A DNA stretch of 64,000 nt from the NCBI GenBank assembly GCA_028291515.1, contig JAQGHU010000084.1, positions 30,224-94,223 on the forward strand, written 5' to 3'. Each line of letters opens with the position of its first letter. Within the stretch, counting starts at the first letter, position 1. The DNA is from Schlesneria sp. Its GTDB lineage: Bacteria > Planctomycetota > Planctomycetia > Planctomycetales > Planctomycetaceae. The position numbers were made by a program, and so were the translations under genes. Under the pieces are notes generated by a model. That model was given only the letters and a program-made list of their open reading frames with translations, had not been told where the DNA came from and did no database searches. Positions 61,071 to 64,000 of the stretch are shown piece by piece.

Positions 61071-61421
61071 ATGGACGTCGGTGCAGTGAACAACGTTGCT
61101 ACACCCATGATGACCCCGCTATTGGCCCCAGACACCACGATGTTGCCGATCGCAACCAGCGGCTTGGTTCCCTCCACGATGAGCCGTATGGACCAGCTCA
61201 TCGGGATGTTGAACGGGTTCTCCAGCACTGAAATGCTGATGGCACTCTTGATGACGAAGACTCCCGATAAGCATGCCGTGCATCACGATGATGGTGCCAT
61301 GGCACTCTGGGGACTCGCTCAAGCGATGCAAGTCGCGGCGCTTCCGAGTGCTGCGGGCTTTATGGCACTGCCCACGGTTGGCGTGGCCGCCGCTGGAACG
61401 CAGATCAGCGTACAGGGTTGA
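61071..61421 (+). CDS. Hypothetical Met/Ala-rich protein
   Basis: A 116-residue frame with AGAGGAG 7-13 bases before the ATG. The sequence is rich in Met, Ala and Leu: MSRMDQLIGMLNGFSSTEML, ALLMTKTPDKHAVHHDDG and LWGLAQAMQVAALPSAAGFM. No signal peptide or strong transmembrane helix is evident, and no family is recognised. The good ribosome-binding site supports it as real. A family C inverted repeat, 8 bp after the stop, may act as its terminator. Confidence 0.6.
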   Translation: MDVGAVNNVATPMMTPLLAPDTTMLPIATSGLVPSTMSRMDQLIGMLNGFSSTEMLMALLMTKTPDKHAVHHDDGAMALWGLAQAMQVAALPSAAGFMALPTVGVAAAGTQISVQG

Positions 61422-61429
61422 TTCGGTCG

Positions 61430-61552
61430 TTTAACCGCGTGGGCAACGCCCCGCGCGTGATGGCGGCCCAGACAAATACAGGTTTTCGCCGACCGATCTG
61501 AGAACGTCGTCCAACTCTACATCACGCGCGGGGCGTTGCCCACGCGGTTAAA
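61430..61552. repeat. Inverted repeat, family C (33-bp perfect arms)
   Basis: The left arm 61430-61462, starting TTTAACCGCGTGGGC, is perfectly complementary to 61520-61552; loop 57 bp. It lies between the convergent hypothetical gene and the GT4 gene. Confidence 0.92.
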
Positions 61553-61626
61553 CAAAAAGAGGCTTCACAGCGTTGCCTGAAGCCACCGTGGTGCGTTCCG
61601 AAGTCTCCACGACACCCTACAAGAGT

Positions 61627-62778
61627 TCAAGCTGCGGCGCGACCGCGTTCGTTCAGGACTTCTTCGAACATGGCCGCGACCTTTTGCGCGTTGTCGACGA
61701 TACGCAACCGCGAGGCGGCGTCCCAGCAGGCGTCCGACATGTACTGCTTGCGCGACCAGGGCAAGGCGAGGTGATGGTCGATCTTGTCGGCGAGTTCGTT
61801 AATGGCCCAGGCATCGGGAATCAAGTAGCCATTGCTCTCTTCGTGGATGATCTCCGCTCCGCCCGCGGTCGCGGTCGTGATGACCGGCGTGCCGCAGGCC
61901 ATCGCTTCCAGATTCACGTTGGGAAACGGTTCGTAGATCGTCGGCAAGACGAACAGATCCGCCGCGCCATAGAAACGCTGGATCAAGGCTTGCCGACCCG
62001 TGAACGTCACTCGATTGGCGATCCCCAAAGACTTCGCTTGCCGCATGAATGCAGCAGATGATCCCTGGCCTACCACCAACAGCCGTGTTTCTCTGTGCCT
62101 CAACCGAGCCATCGCGGCCAGCACGGAATCGAGTCCCTTGCCGCGGAAGTCCATCGACGCAAACACCAATAAAGGTGCGTCAGCTTCGATCTTCCATTCC
62201 TCACGGACGGCTGCTCGTTCATTGCGAGCACCGGGATGAAACGTCGTCGTGTCGACTCCATTGATAATCTGGCAGATGCGCGATTCGTCGACGTGGAAGT
62301 AACGCTCCAGCAGACGGGCATCCAGCTTTGATTGCACGATCACTCGCCGCACGCCGTTCGGGCCGAAGATCCGCTGCTCCAGGTCGAACACCAGACGATG
62401 CCGAGGGTTCATGTGTTGCAACCAACGCGTGATCGAGTTGCGATAGTACATGTTGACCCAATGGATCTGCAGTCGTTCCGTCAGCCGAAAAGTGTCGAGG
62501 CCATCGACCCGCGACAGACCATGTACGATGTCGAAGCGATGCTGGTTCAGTACTTGACCCGTGTTCACGAAGAACGATTTGTTCTTGGTCCACGAGTTCA
62601 ACTTAAGCACCGGGACCGGCACGAAATCGACTTCGTCTTTCAATTCATCGTCGATCGACTCGCCGACGATCGTCACTTGATGGCCCAGCTTCTGCAATCC
62701 GCGGAACAAGTTCACGCAGTATCGCTCGGCCCCGCCTTTTTTCAGTGAACAATTGCGTCTGACGATGGCGATGTGCAT
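61627..62778 (-). CDS. Glycosyltransferase family 4
   Basis: A 383-residue GT-B enzyme from ATG 62778. N-terminal MHIAIVRRNCSLKKGGAERY has the acceptor-side GGAE loop. The donor half has LLVFASMDFRGKGLDSVLAA, LLVVGQGSSAAFMRQAKSLG and the E-x7-E motif in VLPTIYEPFPNVNLEAMACG. It is 26 bp after the WaaF-like gene on the same strand. Probably adds a sugar to the lipopolysaccharide core or a related glycolipid at the inner face of the inner membrane. Donor unknown. Confidence 0.9.
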   Translation of the reverse strand: MHIAIVRRNCSLKKGGAERYCVNLFRGLQKLGHQVTIVGESIDDELKDEVDFVPVPVLKLNSWTKNKSFFVNTGQVLNQHRFDIVHGLSRVDGLDTFRLTERLQIHWVNMYYRNSITRWLQHMNPRHRLVFDLEQRIFGPNGVRRVIVQSKLDARLLERYFHVDESRICQIINGVDTTTFHPGARNERAAVREEWKIEADAPLLVFASMDFRGKGLDSVLAAMARLRHRETRLLVVGQGSSAAFMRQAKSLGIANRVTFTGRQALIQRFYGAADLFVLPTIYEPFPNVNLEAMACGTPVITTATAGGAEIIHEESNGYLIPDAWAINELADKIDHHLALPWSRKQYMSDACWDAASRLRIVDNAQKVAAMFEEVLNERGRAAA

Positions 62779-62804
62779 GGCGGTATCGGCAGTGGAGTAA
62801 TGAA

Positions 62805-63845
62805 TCAGGCAACGTGTCGTCTTGATGCGTGCTGGGCCAGTTGTCGCTTCACGGCAGCGAACACAGTGTCGACCGACAAGTCGGTCATGCAACGATGATG
62901 CTTCAACGGGCATTCGCGTTGCTGGCAGGGCCCGCAATCCAATTTGAGTTGAAGATGCTCCGAGCGATCGTAGTTCGTTTCACTCCAGGCAATATGCGTG
63001 GGACCAAACAGCGTAATGACGGGAGTGCCAAACGCCGCGGCGAAGTGCCTGGGGCCCGAGTCTGTCGTCACCAGTAACGATGATTGCCGAACCGCCGCCT
63101 TCGTCAGGCCGATACTCAGCTTCGCATCGGCCAGGCTGAACACTCCTGGATGATTGGCCGTCGTGGCGATCCAGCGAGCGTCTTTGCGCTCAGAAGGACC
63201 GCAAACAACCAGCACCCGCTGATCAAGCTCCGTCACGATACGACGAGCCAACTCGACAAACTTCTCACGCGGCCAGTTCTTCGCGGCACCAAACGCACCG
63301 CCGGTATTCAACGTGACATAGTCCGCTGGCGATCCCTGATCGTCCCAGAACTGCGTTAACTGAGCCTGGTCCCCGGGTAGCACAGCCGCTTCGATCTGGC
63401 GAGATGTCGTGGGGCATCCCAATCGCTCTACCAATCGCAGATATTCATCCAGCACTGGATTCGGGACCGTACGCGAATGTGGAGTGATGCGGTCGGTCAG
63501 CAACCAGCCTCGCAAATCACGAGCGAAGCCAACTCGCTGTTTGGCTCCCGACAACCACGCCAGCCAGCCGGTCCGCAACGAGTTCGTCAGCAGCAGGACG
63601 GTGTCAAACTTTTCGGCTCGCAGATTGCGAATGAATGTCCAGCCGCGTTGCGTTCGATCACGACCGCGCGGGTTGTAGAAGACGGTTCGATCCAGCAAAC
63701 CTGTCCCAGCGAGCACGTCCGCCACATAAGGCCGCATGATGCCAGTGATCTCTGCCGTTGGAAACTGCTCGCGCAACGCTCGCAGCGCGGGCGTCGCCAT
63801 CGCAACATCCCCAATCCAATTCGGTAGAAAGACAGCGAGTTTCAT
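62805..63845 (-). CDS. waaF: Heptosyltransferase, WaaF/GT9 type
   Basis: A 346-residue enzyme from ATG 63845. MKLAVFLPNWIGDVAMATPA is the characteristic WaaF N-terminus. VLLLTNSLRTGWLAWLSGAK, VTLNTGGAFGAAKNWPREKF, LLVTTDSGPRHFAAAFGTPV and ITLFGPTHIAWSETNY complete the GT9 pattern. A C-x2-C-x4-C motif (CGPCQQRECPLKHHRC) near the end is common in this group. It transfers heptose from ADP-heptose to the lipopolysaccharide core, which implies an LPS outer membrane. First gene of the pair with GT4. Confidence 0.92.
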   Translation of the reverse strand: MKLAVFLPNWIGDVAMATPALRALREQFPTAEITGIMRPYVADVLAGTGLLDRTVFYNPRGRDRTQRGWTFIRNLRAEKFDTVLLLTNSLRTGWLAWLSGAKQRVGFARDLRGWLLTDRITPHSRTVPNPVLDEYLRLVERLGCPTTSRQIEAAVLPGDQAQLTQFWDDQGSPADYVTLNTGGAFGAAKNWPREKFVELARRIVTELDQRVLVVCGPSERKDARWIATTANHPGVFSLADAKLSIGLTKAAVRQSSLLVTTDSGPRHFAAAFGTPVITLFGPTHIAWSETNYDRSEHLQLKLDCGPCQQRECPLKHHRCMTDLSVDTVFAAVKRQLAQHASRRHVA

Positions 63846-63938
63846 CAATTGGTGACGCGATGAAGAAGGACGAGTAGTTGCTCTTCCGGCCCAGCGGGCC
63901 GGCCATTCGATCTCTCTTTCTGCTGACATCAAATTGTC

Positions 63939-64000
63939 GGGTGCCACGGTTATGGAGTCTTCGACATGGCCGTGCTGCTTTGTCGAAGACACGGCCATGT
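63939..64000 (+). repeat. Intergenic palindromic repeat, family A, reaching the window edge
   Basis: GGGTGCCACGG, GGAGTCTTCGACATGGCC and GAAGACACGGCCATG. Same left half as 22250. It lies upstream of waaF and creates a false N-terminal extension of that frame. Confidence 0.75.

Noticed and set aside
62332..62748. 138-aa plus-strand frame
   Set aside because: Antisense to the GT4 gene; its codons mirror the conserved coding strand.
1..64000. CRISPR arrays, tRNA and rRNA genes
   Set aside because: No regularly spaced direct repeats, and no tRNA or rRNA signature was noticed on reading; a dedicated scan was not possible.

Overview
The window looks like chromosomal DNA from a member of the Planctomycetota, probably order Planctomycetales. 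The strongest evidence is three type II pseudopilin-like proteins of the DUF1559 family (15756-16733, 21264-22211, 55154-56176), each with a prepilin N-terminus and an H-x9-DG box near the C-terminus. Supporting features are a CRTAC1/UnbV repeat protein, a DUF2760-Hsp70 pair, many secreted proteins and lipoproteins, loose operons and many long inverted repeats between genes. I saw no rRNA, tRNA or CRISPR array. The genus cannot be fixed from this sequence alone.

Layout. 1-10.6 kb: a minus-strand run of a LOG-family phosphoribohydrolase, a GT39-type membrane glycosyltransferase and a DUF2071 protein cut by the window edge; then a second, plus-strand GT39-like protein, a 5'-truncated IS4-type element inside intact inverted repeats, a secreted esterase-like protein and a P-loop ATPase with membrane segments. 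10.9-14.8 kb: DUF2760 and Hsp70 genes split by a four-helix-bundle (S23/IVS-type) gene that sits between AT-rich inverted repeats; then a methyltransferase. 15-31 kb: the most distinctive region. A cassette of a small secreted CGDYL protein, a DUF1559 pseudopilin and a lipoprotein occurs twice. Each copy leads into exported AhpD-like (carboxymuconolactone decarboxylase) proteins with several domains, some of which have lost the catalytic cysteines. The second copy continues with an EF-hand plus deiodinase-like redoxin, a four-domain AhpD-like protein and a CRTAC1/UnbV protein. An Rrf2 regulator and a CxxCH protein read outward from a shared control region close the block. I infer a cell-envelope redox module; its function is not shown by sequence alone.

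31-48.8 kb: ordinary chromosomal genes (fliF, PQQ-propeller protein, ilvD, monooxygenase, cupredoxin-like protein, peroxiredoxin-like protein, moaC, hisF, TPR lipoprotein, miaA, SRPBCC protein, cyanophycinase-like protein). 48.9-56.7 kb: a STAND-type C-terminal fragment without its NTPase, a class I glutamine amidotransferase-like protein lacking the catalytic cysteine, tsaE, three paralogous small membrane proteins (one at 45.1 kb), a Tat-exported sugar isomerase-like protein, and a pseudopilin/lipoprotein pair behind a near-consensus sigma70-type promoter. 56.7-64 kb: a large hybrid histidine kinase and a two-gene glycosyltransferase operon (WaaF-like and GT4).

The gaps between genes carry at least seven families of palindromic or paired inverted repeats. 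Several have perfect 27- or 33-bp arms around loops of 29 to 57 bp. One family (A) occurs six times in 64 kb. All product calls are from reading motifs; no database search was run.
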